Shown here: positions 8,521 through 17,697 of the stretch, piece by piece
Position numbering within the stretch: position 1 is the stretch's first letter
How the letters are laid out: every line of letters begins with the position of its first letter
NCBI RefSeq assembly: GCF_000014685.1
Contig: NC_008321.1
Span: 3,469,001-3,533,000, forward strand
Direction of reading: 5' to 3'
From: Shewanella sp. MR-4
GTDB lineage: Bacteria; Pseudomonadota; Gammaproteobacteria; Enterobacterales; Shewanellaceae
Length of the DNA: 64,000 bases
The notes under the pieces: model-generated
Database searches by the model: none
Told to the model about the DNA's origin: nothing
What the model saw: the letters and a program-made list of their open reading frames with translations, nothing else
Translations under genes and position numbers: made by a program

Positions 8521-9798
8521 TTAACCTTTTAACACGGCATCGAAGCAGGCTTTAAGAATCCCCAGCCCCGCACCGAGCTGCTCGTCTGGCACTGTCAATG
8601 GCACCAAAATACGCAGCACGTTTCCGTAGGTACCGCAGGAGAGGAGGATCAATCCTCGGTTTCTGGCCTCGGCTAAGATTTGGGCACAGTACTGAGGCGC
8701 GGGTTTACCATCCTCCATCAACTCAATGGCGATCATCGCCCCTAGACCACGCACATCGGCGATTTGAGGATGTTCAACCTGCATAGTATTTAGCGCCGAC
8801 TTAATGCGCTCGCCAATTGCATTGGCACGTTCAAGCAGCTTTTCCTCTTCAAACACCTCAAGTACGGCGAGCGCCGCCGCACAGGCCAGCGGATTACCGC
8901 CGTAGGTGCCACCAAGGCCACCGGGACCGATGGCATCCATGACTTCAGCTTTACCCGTAATACCAGAAAGAGGGAAACCACCGGCAATGGATTTAGCAAA
9001 GGTGGTGATATCGGCGCTCACACCCATTTGCTCCATGGCGAAGAAGGTCCCGGTACGACCCGCACCCGTTTGCACTTCATCGGCAATCAACATAATACCT
9101 TCACGGTCGCAAAGCGCGCGTAAACGCTGCATAAAGGCTGGCGATGCGGCATAGAATCCACCTTCACCCTGCACAGGCTCGAGGATGATGGCCGCGATAT
9201 CGCTCGGCTCGGCATCATTTTTAAAGATACGTTCGATAGAGGCCATCGCATCATCATCTGACACGCCGTGCAGCGCACAGGGGAACTCGGCGCGGAACAC
9301 ATTGGCCGACATTAATCCCATCCCTTTACTGTAAGGCGCGACCTTTCCCGTTAACGCCAGTGCCGCCATAGTGCGACCATGGTAACCCGAGGTAAAGGCA
9401 ATCACGCCCGCCCGCTTAGTGTATGCACGAGCCACTTTAACTGCGTTTTCAACCGCTTCTGAGCCGCTGGTGAATAAGGCCGTCTTCTTGGCAAAATCCC
9501 CCGGCACTAACTGATTCAGTTTTTCACAGACTTGAATATAACTTTCATAGCCAAGCACCATAAAACAGGTGTGGGAAAAGTCCTCAAGCTGCGCCGCAAC
9601 GGCCGCCTTCACCTTAGGATGTAAATGCCCAGTGTTGAGCACAGCAATACCACCCGCAAAATCGATAAACTCTCGACCTTCAACATCCCACACGGTCGCG
9701 TTTTCGGCGCGAGCAGTAAAAACAGGATGAATTTGACCAACACCGCCTGCGACTGCGGCTTGGCGACGTGCCATCAATGAATCATTGGTTGTGCTCAT
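8521..9798 (-). CDS. gabT: 4-aminobutyrate aminotransferase (GABA transaminase)
   Basis: A class III PLP-dependent aminotransferase of 425 aa, the size of E. coli GabT. It converts GABA + 2-oxoglutarate to succinate semialdehyde + glutamate. Visible motifs are the substrate-side N-terminus (GREFIDFAGGIAVLNTGHLH), TSGSEAVENAVKVARAYTKR near residue 110, LIADEVQTGAGRTG, and the PLP lysine in TFAKSIAGGFPLSG. AAGGA lies 7 bases before the ATG. It is last in a minus-strand series puuB-gabD-gabT, with 102 bases separating it from gabD, and acts on the GABA released by PuuD. Confidence 0.95.
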   Translation of the reverse strand: MSTTNDSLMARRQAAVAGGVGQIHPVFTARAENATVWDVEGREFIDFAGGIAVLNTGHLHPKVKAAVAAQLEDFSHTCFMVLGYESYIQVCEKLNQLVPGDFAKKTALFTSGSEAVENAVKVARAYTKRAGVIAFTSGYHGRTMAALALTGKVAPYSKGMGLMSANVFRAEFPCALHGVSDDDAMASIERIFKNDAEPSDIAAIILEPVQGEGGFYAASPAFMQRLRALCDREGIMLIADEVQTGAGRTGTFFAMEQMGVSADITTFAKSIAGGFPLSGITGKAEVMDAIGPGGLGGTYGGNPLACAAALAVLEVFEEEKLLERANAIGERIKSALNTMQVEHPQIADVRGLGAMIAIELMEDGKPAPQYCAQILAEARNRGLILLSCGTYGNVLRILVPLTVPDEQLGAGLGILKACFDAVLKG

Positions 9799-9900
9799 TT
9801 AGTATTCCTTGCTCGCGTGCCTAACTTGGCTATACACAAATGTCGATAACAATGCCTATGCCCAAAGGGCTACCACTGGCGGTCTATTCCAAACTGATGC

Positions 9901-11349
9901 TTAAACAGACATACAGATATATTTGATTTCTAAATATTCTTCGATGCCGAACTTAGAGCCTTCTCGGCCAAGCCCTGAGGATTTCATTCCGCCAAACGGC
10001 GCGACTTCGGTGGAAATCAACCCAGTGTTGACGCCCACCATGCCGTATTCCAATGCCTCGGCCACTTTCCACACGAGTGAGATATCACGGCCATAAAAAT
10101 AAGCCGCCAAGCCAAACTCGGTATCATTGGCTTGCTTAATCACATCGTCCACATCGGTAAACTTAAACAGCGGCGCCAGTGGGCCAAAGGTTTCTTCACG
10201 GGCGACACGCATACTGCTATCGACATGTGTCAGTACCGTGGGCTCGAAGAAGTTGCCACCTAAGCTATGGGGCTTGCCTCCCGCAACCACCGATGCCCCT
10301 TTGCTGAGCGCATCCTCAAGATGGCTCTGGACTTTTTCGACCGCCGCGCGATTAATGAGGGGGCCCGTAGTGACGCCTTCAGTAATCCCCTCACCCACCT
10401 TTAATTTGCCCACGGCAATACTGAGCTTGCGGGCAAATTCGTCATACACGCCCGCCTGAACATAAATACGGTTAGCACAGACACAGGTTTGCCCCGCATT
10501 GCGATACTTAGCGATCATGGCGCCTTCAACCGCCGCATCGATATTGGCATCGTCGAATACGATAAATGGCGCGTTACCGCCTAATTCTAAAGATAATTTT
10601 TTCAGAGTCGGCGCGCATTGCTCCATTAACTTAATGCCCACTTGGGTCGAGCCAGTGAAAGACAACTTACGCACAGTTGGGTTGCTACACATCTCATTAC
10701 CAATGCCGATAGCATCACCAGTGATCACGCTGAACACTCCTGCAGGGATCCCGGCGCGCTCGGCAAGCACGGCTAAGGCTAATGCGGTAAAAGGCGTTTG
10801 CGGCGCAGGTTTCACCACCATAGTGCAACCTGCCGCCAGTGCTGGCGCGGCTTTGCGGGTGATCATCGCCGCAGGGAAGTTCCAAGGAGTAATGGCCGCA
10901 GTCACGCCCACGGGCTGCTTGATCACCATGATGCGTTTATCGCCCTGATGCCCAGGAATCGTATCGCCATAGACGCGCTTCGCCTCTTCGGCGAACCATT
11001 CGATAAAGGAGGCGGCGTAGGTGACTTCTCCCTTAGCTTCGGCGAGGGGTTTACCCTGCTCACTGGTCATCATTAGCGCTAAGTCATCACTGTTTTCATT
11101 GAGTAATTCAAACCAGCGGCGCAGCTTGGCACCACGCTCTTTTGCGGTAAGCGCCCGCCATGCGGGCAAGGCCACTTCGGCTGCCGCAATTGCCGCTTGA
11201 GTTTCGGCTTGCCCCATCACAGGGACACTGGCGATCACCACGCCCGTCGCGGGATTGGCGATAGCGACAGTTTCTTTTGACTGTGCATCGCACCACTGAC
11301 CATTGATATAACATTGCTGACGCAGCAGACTCGGGTCTTTTAACAACAC
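9901..11349 (-). CDS. gabD: NAD(P)-dependent succinate-semialdehyde dehydrogenase
   Basis: A 482-aa aldehyde dehydrogenase whose whole length and N-terminus (LLRQQCYINGQWCDAQ) align with GabD. It oxidises succinate semialdehyde to succinate, the last step of the GABA branch. The cofactor region TPWNFPAAMITRKAAPALAA, the FTGSTQVG loop, the general-base glutamate in LELGGNAPFIVF and the catalytic cysteine in GQTCVCANRIYV are all present. It lies between puuB (56 bases upstream) and gabT and is very probably co-transcribed with puuB. Confidence 0.95.
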   Translation of the reverse strand: MLLKDPSLLRQQCYINGQWCDAQSKETVAIANPATGVVIASVPVMGQAETQAAIAAAEVALPAWRALTAKERGAKLRRWFELLNENSDDLALMMTSEQGKPLAEAKGEVTYAASFIEWFAEEAKRVYGDTIPGHQGDKRIMVIKQPVGVTAAITPWNFPAAMITRKAAPALAAGCTMVVKPAPQTPFTALALAVLAERAGIPAGVFSVITGDAIGIGNEMCSNPTVRKLSFTGSTQVGIKLMEQCAPTLKKLSLELGGNAPFIVFDDANIDAAVEGAMIAKYRNAGQTCVCANRIYVQAGVYDEFARKLSIAVGKLKVGEGITEGVTTGPLINRAAVEKVQSHLEDALSKGASVVAGGKPHSLGGNFFEPTVLTHVDSSMRVAREETFGPLAPLFKFTDVDDVIKQANDTEFGLAAYFYGRDISLVWKVAEALEYGMVGVNTGLISTEVAPFGGMKSSGLGREGSKFGIEEYLEIKYICMSV

Positions 11350-11405
11350 AGGAAATTCCTCTCGCGGCGAGGTAATGCCTTACCTCGTATAAAAATTCAA
11401 ATAAA

Positions 11406-12692
11406 TTAGATACCTAACTTGTCTCTTAGACTGTAATACCATGCCCCCAGCGCACTAAAAGGCACACGTAAGGCGTGACCACCGGGGAAAGGATAATGGG
11501 GCAGCGCTGCAAAAGCATCGAAACGCGTGGCTTGACCATTGAGCATTTCGGCAATTAACTTGCCTGCCAAGTGGGTATAAGTGACGCCATGGCCACTACA
11601 ACCCTGTGAATAATAGATATTTTTACCAATACGGCCGACCTGTGGCAAACGCGATAAGGTCAATAAAAAGTTACCAGTCCAGGCATAATCAACCTTAACC
11701 CCTTTTAACTGAGGGAAGGTTTTGAGCATATTCGGGATAATCAGGGATTCGATATCCGCAGGGTCGCGGGCACCATAAACAACACCACCACCGTAGATCA
11801 GACGCTTATCGCCAGACAGCCTGAAATAATCCAGCAGATAGTTACAATCTTCGACGCAGTAGTCTTGGGGTAATAGACTTGCAGCCAACTCTTCGTCCAA
11901 GGGCTCTGTGGTGATCACTTGAGTGCCACAGGGCATAGACTTGGCTTGCAATTCAGGCATGAGTTTACCGAGGTAAGCGTTACCCGCCACCACCACAAAC
12001 TTGGCTTTTACACTGCCCTTAGCGGTGTGCACCACTGGACTATCGCCTTCATCGACTCGCAGCACCGCTGAGTCTTCAAAAATCTTTCCGCCGAGGGATT
12101 CTACCGCGCGGGCTTCACCCAAGGCTAAATTCAGCGGATGAATATGGCCGCCGCTCTTATCTAACATACCGCCGACATAGCGCTCAGTATTTACCACAGA
12201 ACGAATGCTGTTTGCATCGAGCAGCTCAAGCTTGCCCATGTGGCCATGGCTTTCCCATAACTGCTTTTGATGGCGTAAATGGCCCATCTGCTTTTCGTTC
12301 ATCGCCGCAAATACGCCGCCATCCTTTAGATCGCAGTCAATGTTGTACTTAGCAATACGTTCACGGATGATGCGTCCGCCCTCGAAGGCCATTTGTCCAA
12401 AGAGCTTGGCTTGTTCTTTGCCAACGGTTTTTTCAATGGTATCAATGTCACGGCTATAGCTGTTGACGATTTGTCCGCCATTACGCCCCGAGGCGCCCCA
12501 GCCAATTCGCGCCGCTTCGAGCACCACCACACTAAAACCCGATTCGAGTAAATGCAGTGCGGCAGACAGGCCTGTGTACCCCGCGCCAATCACACAAACA
12601 TCGGCTTCAATCGATTCCTGTAAACGCGCGCGCTCAACCTTATCGTTGGCCGATGCCGCATAATATGATCCAGTGTGAGGTATGGCTGACAT
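11406..12692 (-). CDS. puuB: Gamma-glutamylputrescine oxidoreductase (FAD-dependent, PuuB type)
   Basis: A 428-aa D-amino-acid-oxidase-fold flavoprotein. A Rossmann FAD-binding motif (VCVIGAGYTGLSAALHL) is at residues ~31-47, followed by IGWGASGRNGGQIVN, which is typical of PuuB/OrdL enzymes. It oxidises gamma-glutamylputrescine to gamma-glutamyl-gamma-aminobutyraldehyde with H2O2 release. AAGGGA precedes the ATG. A PuuR-like element (12711-12724) lies 19 bases upstream of the start, between the presumed promoter and the ribosome-binding site. It heads puuB-gabD-gabT. A second, divergent copy lies at 20992-22299. Confidence 0.92.
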   Translation of the reverse strand: MSAIPHTGSYYAASANDKVERARLQESIEADVCVIGAGYTGLSAALHLLESGFSVVVLEAARIGWGASGRNGGQIVNSYSRDIDTIEKTVGKEQAKLFGQMAFEGGRIIRERIAKYNIDCDLKDGGVFAAMNEKQMGHLRHQKQLWESHGHMGKLELLDANSIRSVVNTERYVGGMLDKSGGHIHPLNLALGEARAVESLGGKIFEDSAVLRVDEGDSPVVHTAKGSVKAKFVVVAGNAYLGKLMPELQAKSMPCGTQVITTEPLDEELAASLLPQDYCVEDCNYLLDYFRLSGDKRLIYGGGVVYGARDPADIESLIIPNMLKTFPQLKGVKVDYAWTGNFLLTLSRLPQVGRIGKNIYYSQGCSGHGVTYTHLAGKLIAEMLNGQATRFDAFAALPHYPFPGGHALRVPFSALGAWYYSLRDKLGI

Positions 12693-12710
12693 GATGTTCC
12701 CTTGATTTTT

Positions 12711-12724
12711 ATGTTCATTATTTT
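12711..12724. promoter_or_regulatory. PuuR-like operator upstream of puuB
   Basis: ATGTTCATTATTTT; on the coding (minus) strand it reads AAAATAATGAACAT. The E. coli PuuR recognition sequence, as I recall it, ends in ATAATGAACA. The same core recurs upstream of puuD (twice) and of the omega-aminotransferase at 26279. Confidence 0.7.
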
Positions 12725-12887
12725 AAACAACTATCACATCCTACACCTTCAAATCGGGAAACACTAGCCATAAAAGCACAATAATTTACACAATGTTTGA
12801 TATTTCAAACAAAGTGTCCTTGATGCCTTAACGGATTCGAAAATTACTGTGGAGGTACAGATAAGAAGACTTGGAGGGCTGAGAGAT

Positions 12888-12918
12888 GGATGGCCTTGGC
12901 GATCAAGGCCATCCTTTT
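12888..12918. terminator. Strong hairpin between puuB and potI
   Basis: Perfect 11-bp stem GGATGGCCTTG / CAAGGCCATCC (12888-12898 and 12904-12914), loop GCGAT. The T-run (TTTTAG) follows on the plus strand, whereas the neighbouring genes are on the minus strand. It may still mark the 3' end of the potGHI transcript (potI starts upstream on the minus strand and ends at 12971) or stabilise that end. Confidence 0.6.
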
Positions 12919-12970
12919 AGCGAGAGAAGACAACTCAGTGTTTGTTCGCTCTGTGTTGTATCACCACTTA

Positions 12971-13786
12971 TTAGTTAAGCGGCATACGCTCACGTTTTTC
13001 GGCGCGTCTTGCCATATACCAAGACAAGAAGGCGATTAACGATACACATAGAATGATCAGTGTTGCCAAGGCGTTGATCTTAGGCGATACCCCCAAACGC
13101 ACCGAGGAGAACACCACCATAGGTAAAGTGGTCGCGCCTGGGCCTGAGGCAAAGCTTGCGATCACTAAGTCATCGAGTGATAGACTAAAGGATAACAACC
13201 AGCCCGCCACTAATGCCGGTGAAATCATGGGCACAGTGATCAGGAAGAAGGTCTTAAGCGGCGTTGCACCTAAATCCATTGCCGCCTCTTCGATTGACAT
13301 GTCTAACTCACGCAATCTTGACGACACCACCACAGCCACATAGGCCGCGCAGAAGGTCGAGTGGGCAATCCAAACGGTCACCATGCCGCGCTCTTTCGGC
13401 CAACCTAAGAGATCCGCCATATGCACAAATAACAGTAGCAATGACAGACCCGTGATCACCTCAGGCATAACCAAAGGCGCGGTGATCATGTTCGACAAAG
13501 TGAGCTTGGCCCAAGAGCGCTTAAATCGCGTCATCACAAAGGCGGCCATAGTGCCGATAATCACCGCCATGGTTGAGCTGTAAAACGCAATCCTAAGGCT
13601 GGTCCACACCGCATCGAGAATTTGCTGATCGGCAAATAACTCGCCGTACCATTTAGGTGAAAACCCGCCCCACACTGTCACTAACTTAGATTCGTTAAAA
13701 GAATAAATCACTAGGATCAACATAGGTGCGTACAAGAAGAACAAGCCGAACCACAGCATCACCGAAGAAAAACTCAGCTTTTTCAT
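12971..13786 (-). CDS. potI: Putrescine ABC transporter permease PotI
   Basis: A 271-aa inner-membrane permease with about six hydrophobic segments and the binding-protein-dependent transport EAA loop (SIEEAAMDLGATPLKTFFLI, near residues 165-185) that docks on the ATPase PotG. It begins with the spermidine/putrescine PotC/PotI-like segment FLYAPMLILVIYSFNESKL. The start overlaps the stop of potH by 4 bases (ATGA), so it is translationally coupled. It is last in potG-potH-potI. Confidence 0.95.
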   Translation of the reverse strand: MKKLSFSSVMLWFGLFFLYAPMLILVIYSFNESKLVTVWGGFSPKWYGELFADQQILDAVWTSLRIAFYSSTMAVIIGTMAAFVMTRFKRSWAKLTLSNMITAPLVMPEVITGLSLLLLFVHMADLLGWPKERGMVTVWIAHSTFCAAYVAVVVSSRLRELDMSIEEAAMDLGATPLKTFFLITVPMISPALVAGWLLSFSLSLDDLVIASFASGPGATTLPMVVFSSVRLGVSPKINALATLIILCVSLIAFLSWYMARRAEKRERMPLN

Positions 13787-14688
13787 AGGTCTTTCTCCAA
13801 ACTACGCGCCTGATAGCGATGGAATAAGGTAATAGGAATAATCAAGAGTGCCAGCATCACAATCGCCAGAGATGAGGCCACAGGCCAGTCACGGTTATTG
13901 AAGAACTCCTGCCACAGCACTTTACCTATCATCAGAGAATCTGGGCCGCCGAGCAACTCAGGGATCACAAACTCCCCTACCGCAGGAATAAACACCAGCA
14001 TAGAACCTGCAATCACCCCGCTCTTCGATAACGGGAAAGTGATTTTCCAGAAGGTATTTAAACGGCTCGACCCTAAGTCAGATGCAGCCTCAATCAGGCT
14101 CATATCTAACTTCACTAAGGTCGCGTACAGCGGCAAAATCATAAAGGGCAAATAGGCGTAGATAATCCCGATATAAACGGCGATGTTAGTGTTTAAGATT
14201 TGCAATGGCTCAGAAATGACTCCTAACCACATCAATGTGTTATTGATAATCCCCGTGTTACTTAAGATCCCCATCCAGGCATAAACGCGGATTAAGAACG
14301 AGGTCCAAGAAGGTAACATCACCAATAACAACAGCACGGTTTGCAACCTTGCTGGCGCACGGGCAATGGCATAGGCCATGGGATAACCAATGATCAAACA
14401 GCCAATGGTCGAAATAAGCGCCATTTTTAATGAACTGAGATACGCGGTGTAATACAGCGAATCATCAAGTAACATCAAATAGTTACCTAAATGCAGGAAG
14501 ATGTTTAATACATCATCCGCATATTGGAAGGTCGCCTCGTAGGGCGGAATCGAAATCGCCGCCGTCGAAAAACTGATCTTAAGGACAATGGCAAAGGGCA
14601 AGGCGAAGAACAACAACAGCCAAGCGTAGGGGAAGCTAATCGTCCAGAAACGTCCCTTAAGCCATTTTAGTTTTGACTTCATCTTCAT
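13783..14688 (-). CDS. potH: Putrescine ABC transporter permease PotH
   Basis: A 301-aa permease of the PotB/PotH family with about six membrane segments. The EAA motif (SLIEAASDLGSSRLNTFWKI, near residue 196) and the VFIPAVGEFVIPELLGG segment common to PotH proteins are clear. It pairs with PotI to form the membrane channel. It overlaps potG by 4 bases upstream and potI by 4 bases downstream. Confidence 0.95.
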   Translation of the reverse strand: MKMKSKLKWLKGRFWTISFPYAWLLLFFALPFAIVLKISFSTAAISIPPYEATFQYADDVLNIFLHLGNYLMLLDDSLYYTAYLSSLKMALISTIGCLIIGYPMAYAIARAPARLQTVLLLLVMLPSWTSFLIRVYAWMGILSNTGIINNTLMWLGVISEPLQILNTNIAVYIGIIYAYLPFMILPLYATLVKLDMSLIEAASDLGSSRLNTFWKITFPLSKSGVIAGSMLVFIPAVGEFVIPELLGGPDSLMIGKVLWQEFFNNRDWPVASSLAIVMLALLIIPITLFHRYQARSLEKDL

Positions 14689-15821
14689 GATCTTAACACC
14701 ACGCCACTGGTGTCCTCCCAGCTGATGAACACTTCATCATCCCATGTCGCATGGTCGGCACGGCGTTCACGGTTGGTCATACTGCATTGCACTATTTGGC
14801 CGTTTTCGAGGCGAATGTAGTACACCGAAATGCCACCTAAGTAGGCGATGTCATGCACAATGCCCTTGGCCCAGTTGTACTCGCCCTCGGGTTGCTCGCG
14901 GCTGATAATGGTTTTTTCGGGGCGTACCGCTAACCACACATGCTTTTCTTCGGCGCTGGTCGTTACGCCGTAACCCACATAGAAGGGCTGGGCTAAATCA
15001 TTGGGTTTAATGATGAGGTGGTCGACTTCGTCCACTTCAATCTCGCCGCCAAAGAGGTTCACTGAACCGATAAATTCGGCAATCATGCGGCTGTTAGGAC
15101 TCTCGTAAATGTCCATAGGTGAGCCAGTTTGGGCAATCCAACCGTCGCTCATAATCGAAATGCGGCCCGCCATGGTCATGGCCTCTTCCTGATCATGGGT
15201 CACCATTACACAGGTCACGCCAACACGTTCAAGAATCTCAACCACTTCTAACTGCATTTGAGTACGCAGCTTTTTATCCAGTGCGCCCATAGGCTCATCG
15301 AGCAGCAATAATTTAGGACGTTTCGCGAGGGAGCGGGCTAACGCCACCCGTTGACGTTGACCACCGGAAAGCTGATGCGGCTTACGTTTGCCATATTGCT
15401 CCATATGCACCAACTTGAGCATTTCTTGCACCCTTTGCTCAATTTCCGCTTTGGGTAACTTATCTTGCTTTAAACCGAAGGCGATATTTTGCGCGACCGT
15501 CATATGGGGAAAGAGCGCATAAGACTGGAACATCATGTTGATGGGACGTTCGTAGGGTGGCAAATCGGTAATATCTTCACCATCGAGAAAAATCCGTCCA
15601 GAGGTCGGTCTCTCGAACCCCGCGAGCATACGTAATAAGGTCGACTTACCCGAGCCAGAGCCCCCAAGTAAAGCAAAAATCTCACCTTTATTAATCGTCA
15701 ATGATACGTCGTCAACCGCGCGTACATCGTCGAACAATTTACTGACCCGCTCAATCTTAAGCAGGACTTTTTCTTGCGTCTTTGTAGTGGGTTTGTTGGT
15801 GACGCCCGAGGTGCTTGCCAT
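14685..15821 (-). CDS. potG: Putrescine ABC transporter ATP-binding protein PotG
   Basis: A 378-aa ABC ATPase: Walker A GGSGSGKST (near residues 53-61), signature LSGGQRQRVALARSLAKRP, Walker B LLLLDEPMGALD, switch His in MVTHDQEEA, and a C-terminal TOBE-type regulatory region of ~120 residues. It energises putrescine import with PotF, PotH and PotI. It is separated from potF by 159 bases that contain a terminator-like hairpin, so the binding protein can be made in excess. Confidence 0.95.
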   Translation of the reverse strand: MASTSGVTNKPTTKTQEKVLLKIERVSKLFDDVRAVDDVSLTINKGEIFALLGGSGSGKSTLLRMLAGFERPTSGRIFLDGEDITDLPPYERPINMMFQSYALFPHMTVAQNIAFGLKQDKLPKAEIEQRVQEMLKLVHMEQYGKRKPHQLSGGQRQRVALARSLAKRPKLLLLDEPMGALDKKLRTQMQLEVVEILERVGVTCVMVTHDQEEAMTMAGRISIMSDGWIAQTGSPMDIYESPNSRMIAEFIGSVNLFGGEIEVDEVDHLIIKPNDLAQPFYVGYGVTTSAEEKHVWLAVRPEKTIISREQPEGEYNWAKGIVHDIAYLGGISVYYIRLENGQIVQCSMTNRERRADHATWDDEVFISWEDTSGVVLRS

Positions 15822-15948
15822 AGTACTTCTCCACCCGAGTATTGATGCGACAAGGCGTTCAATACTTGAGATTTACACAATGAATTAATGAATAGAGATA
15901 AAATCTGTAGGCCGAATGCTCAAGGAGCAAGGCAATGTCTGTGCGATT

Positions 15949-15973
15949 AAAAGGGGCAAGCAATGCTTGCCCC
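15949..15973 (-). terminator. Terminator/attenuator between potF and potG
   Basis: A 9-bp stem GGGGCAAGC / GCTTGCCCC with loop AAT. On the minus strand it is followed by TTTTAAT, 8 bases after the potF stop. Partial read-through would supply potGHI unless that unit has its own promoter in the remaining ~125 bases. Confidence 0.8.
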
Positions 15974-15980
15974 ATCTCGA

Positions 15981-17081
15981 TTATTGGCCAGACTTCACTT
16001 TGGTCCAGACGCGGGTTAATACGCGTTGGATTTTCAATGGACGGATTTCGCCAATATACAATTTATCCAACACTTCTTTTGGCGGATAAATCGCAGGGTC
16101 ATTGCGAATCGCTTCATCAACTAAAGGCTGTGCTGGGTCGTTAGGGTTCGCATAAGCCACATAGTTAGAGATAGGCGCAATCACTTCTGGACGAAGTAAG
16201 TAGTTGATAAGTTTATGAGCATTTTCAACGTTAGCCGCATCCGCAGGGATAGCTAACATATCGAACCACAGGTTCGCGCCTTCTTTTGGAATCGAGTAAC
16301 CAATCTTATTACCGTTACCCGCTTCATCGGCACGGGCCGCAGCTTGGAATACGTCACCTGAGAAGCCGAACGCCACACAGATATCCCCGTTTGCGAGATC
16401 AGAGATATAGCGTGATGAGTGGAAATAAGTCACGTAAGGGCGAATTTTTTCGAGTAATTCACCTGCTTTTTCATAGTCTTCGGCTTTCGTGCTGTTAGGG
16501 TCAAGACCTAGGTAGATCATCGCCTGTGGCACCATATCATCGGCCGAATCCAGCATAGCAAAGCCACACTTAGAGATTTTTTCAGCATATTTTGGGTTAA
16601 AGATCAGCTCCATTGAATCAAATGGCGCATCTTCACCTACCGCGGCTTTCACTTTATCGATGTTGTAACCGATACCATTGGTACCCCAAAGGTAAGGCAC
16701 GGCATATTGGTTACCAGGATCAGCCTTCTCTAACTGTTTCATCAGATCGGCATTGAGGTTTTTAAAGTTGCTGAGTTTAGAGCGGTCTAGCGGCTTGAAT
16801 GCGCCAGCCTTAATTTGTTTAGCGAGGAAATGGTTAGATGGAACCACGATGTCGTAACCACTGCGGCCAGACAGTAACTTGGCTTCCAGCACTTCGTTAC
16901 TATCAAACACATCGTAAATCACCCGAATGCCCGTCTCTTTCTTGAAGTTTTCTAAGGTATCTTCGGCGATATAATCAGACCAGTTATATACGCGCACTAC
17001 TTCTTCAGCTTGAGCAGCAACGCTTGCGAGGGCGCCCGCGGTTACTAAAGCCAAAGTCGTCATCTTATTAAATAGCTTCAT
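15981..17081 (-). CDS. potF: Periplasmic putrescine-binding protein PotF
   Basis: A solute-binding protein of the PotD/PotF family, 366 aa from the ATG at 17081. This start is chosen because AGGAG lies 5-7 bases upstream and gives a proper signal peptide (MKLFNKMTTLALVTAGALAS, cleavage near AAQA-EE). The longer in-frame start 21 codons upstream has no such support. VVRVYNWSDYIAEDTLENFK at the mature N-terminus and YAVPYLWGTNGIGYNIDKVK are hallmarks of polyamine-binding proteins. It delivers putrescine to PotGHI and is followed by a terminator-like hairpin. Confidence 0.95.
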   Translation of the reverse strand: MKLFNKMTTLALVTAGALASVAAQAEEVVRVYNWSDYIAEDTLENFKKETGIRVIYDVFDSNEVLEAKLLSGRSGYDIVVPSNHFLAKQIKAGAFKPLDRSKLSNFKNLNADLMKQLEKADPGNQYAVPYLWGTNGIGYNIDKVKAAVGEDAPFDSMELIFNPKYAEKISKCGFAMLDSADDMVPQAMIYLGLDPNSTKAEDYEKAGELLEKIRPYVTYFHSSRYISDLANGDICVAFGFSGDVFQAAARADEAGNGNKIGYSIPKEGANLWFDMLAIPADAANVENAHKLINYLLRPEVIAPISNYVAYANPNDPAQPLVDEAIRNDPAIYPPKEVLDKLYIGEIRPLKIQRVLTRVWTKVKSGQ

Positions 17082-17697
17082 GCTTTCTCCTTTCTCGGGT
17101 AGCAGAATTGCCTTTAACAATTCTGAAATTGTGTCACCGACCATCTGCTCGGTTATTGTTGTTATTCTCGACCAATGCTACACCTTAAAAACCGCATCGG
17201 CAGTCTCTACAGCACCATAATGCCTTCATCTCTAGGTGGCTGCAATGAATGGGAGTATCAGATTTCATGCCAAATTTGTCGATTTACCCACTTGCATTAA
17301 CAAGCACAAAAAAAGACTAGATATTTGTACGCCCTACATCTTGCAACATTCAGGCAAATGCCTCAAGCCCCTAGAAAAACCGCTGAAACCATCTCAGGAA
17401 AACTCTTTTAAACCTTAACTAACAGCGAGTTACAAATCGCTTCATTCAAATGAATTTATGTATTGGCAACCAATGTACAAAATTATCATCGCTTTGAGTT
17501 CATTGAATGAGATTTCACAGCACGACTCAGTTACCGTAAAGCATACGTAAGCATTTCAATTTAAAAGCACTCTGCACCAAAGTTAAGCAAACTCACCGAA
17601 TTGGTGCAGAGTATTTTTACTGATTGTTCAAATATTCCCGCTATCTTGACCCTAAATCCGTTAAGGCCGTGACAGTTTTGAACAAAAACAGTGCAAA
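17082..17697. other. Intergenic region between puuA and potF
   Basis: 616 bases without a credible gene; a 60-codon ORF (17236-17418, plus) has no recognisable features. The half near potF must contain its promoter. A 12-bp inverted repeat at 17569-17612 lies near the puuA end. No copy of the ATGTTCATTATTT element was found here, so PuuR-like control of potF is not evident. Confidence 0.6.
17569..17620. terminator. Hairpin downstream of puuA
   Basis: Perfect 12-bp inverted repeat ACTCTGCACCAA / TTGGTGCAGAGT with a 20-base loop, 85 bases beyond the puuA stop. The ATTTTT run follows it on the plus strand, the opposite of puuA transcription, so it may be a transcript-stabilising stem or a protein site rather than a classical terminator. 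Confidence 0.5.

Noticed and set aside
17236..17418. 60-codon plus-strand ORF in the puuA-potF gap
   Set aside because: No ribosome-binding site, no conserved-looking segment and no neighbours on that strand.
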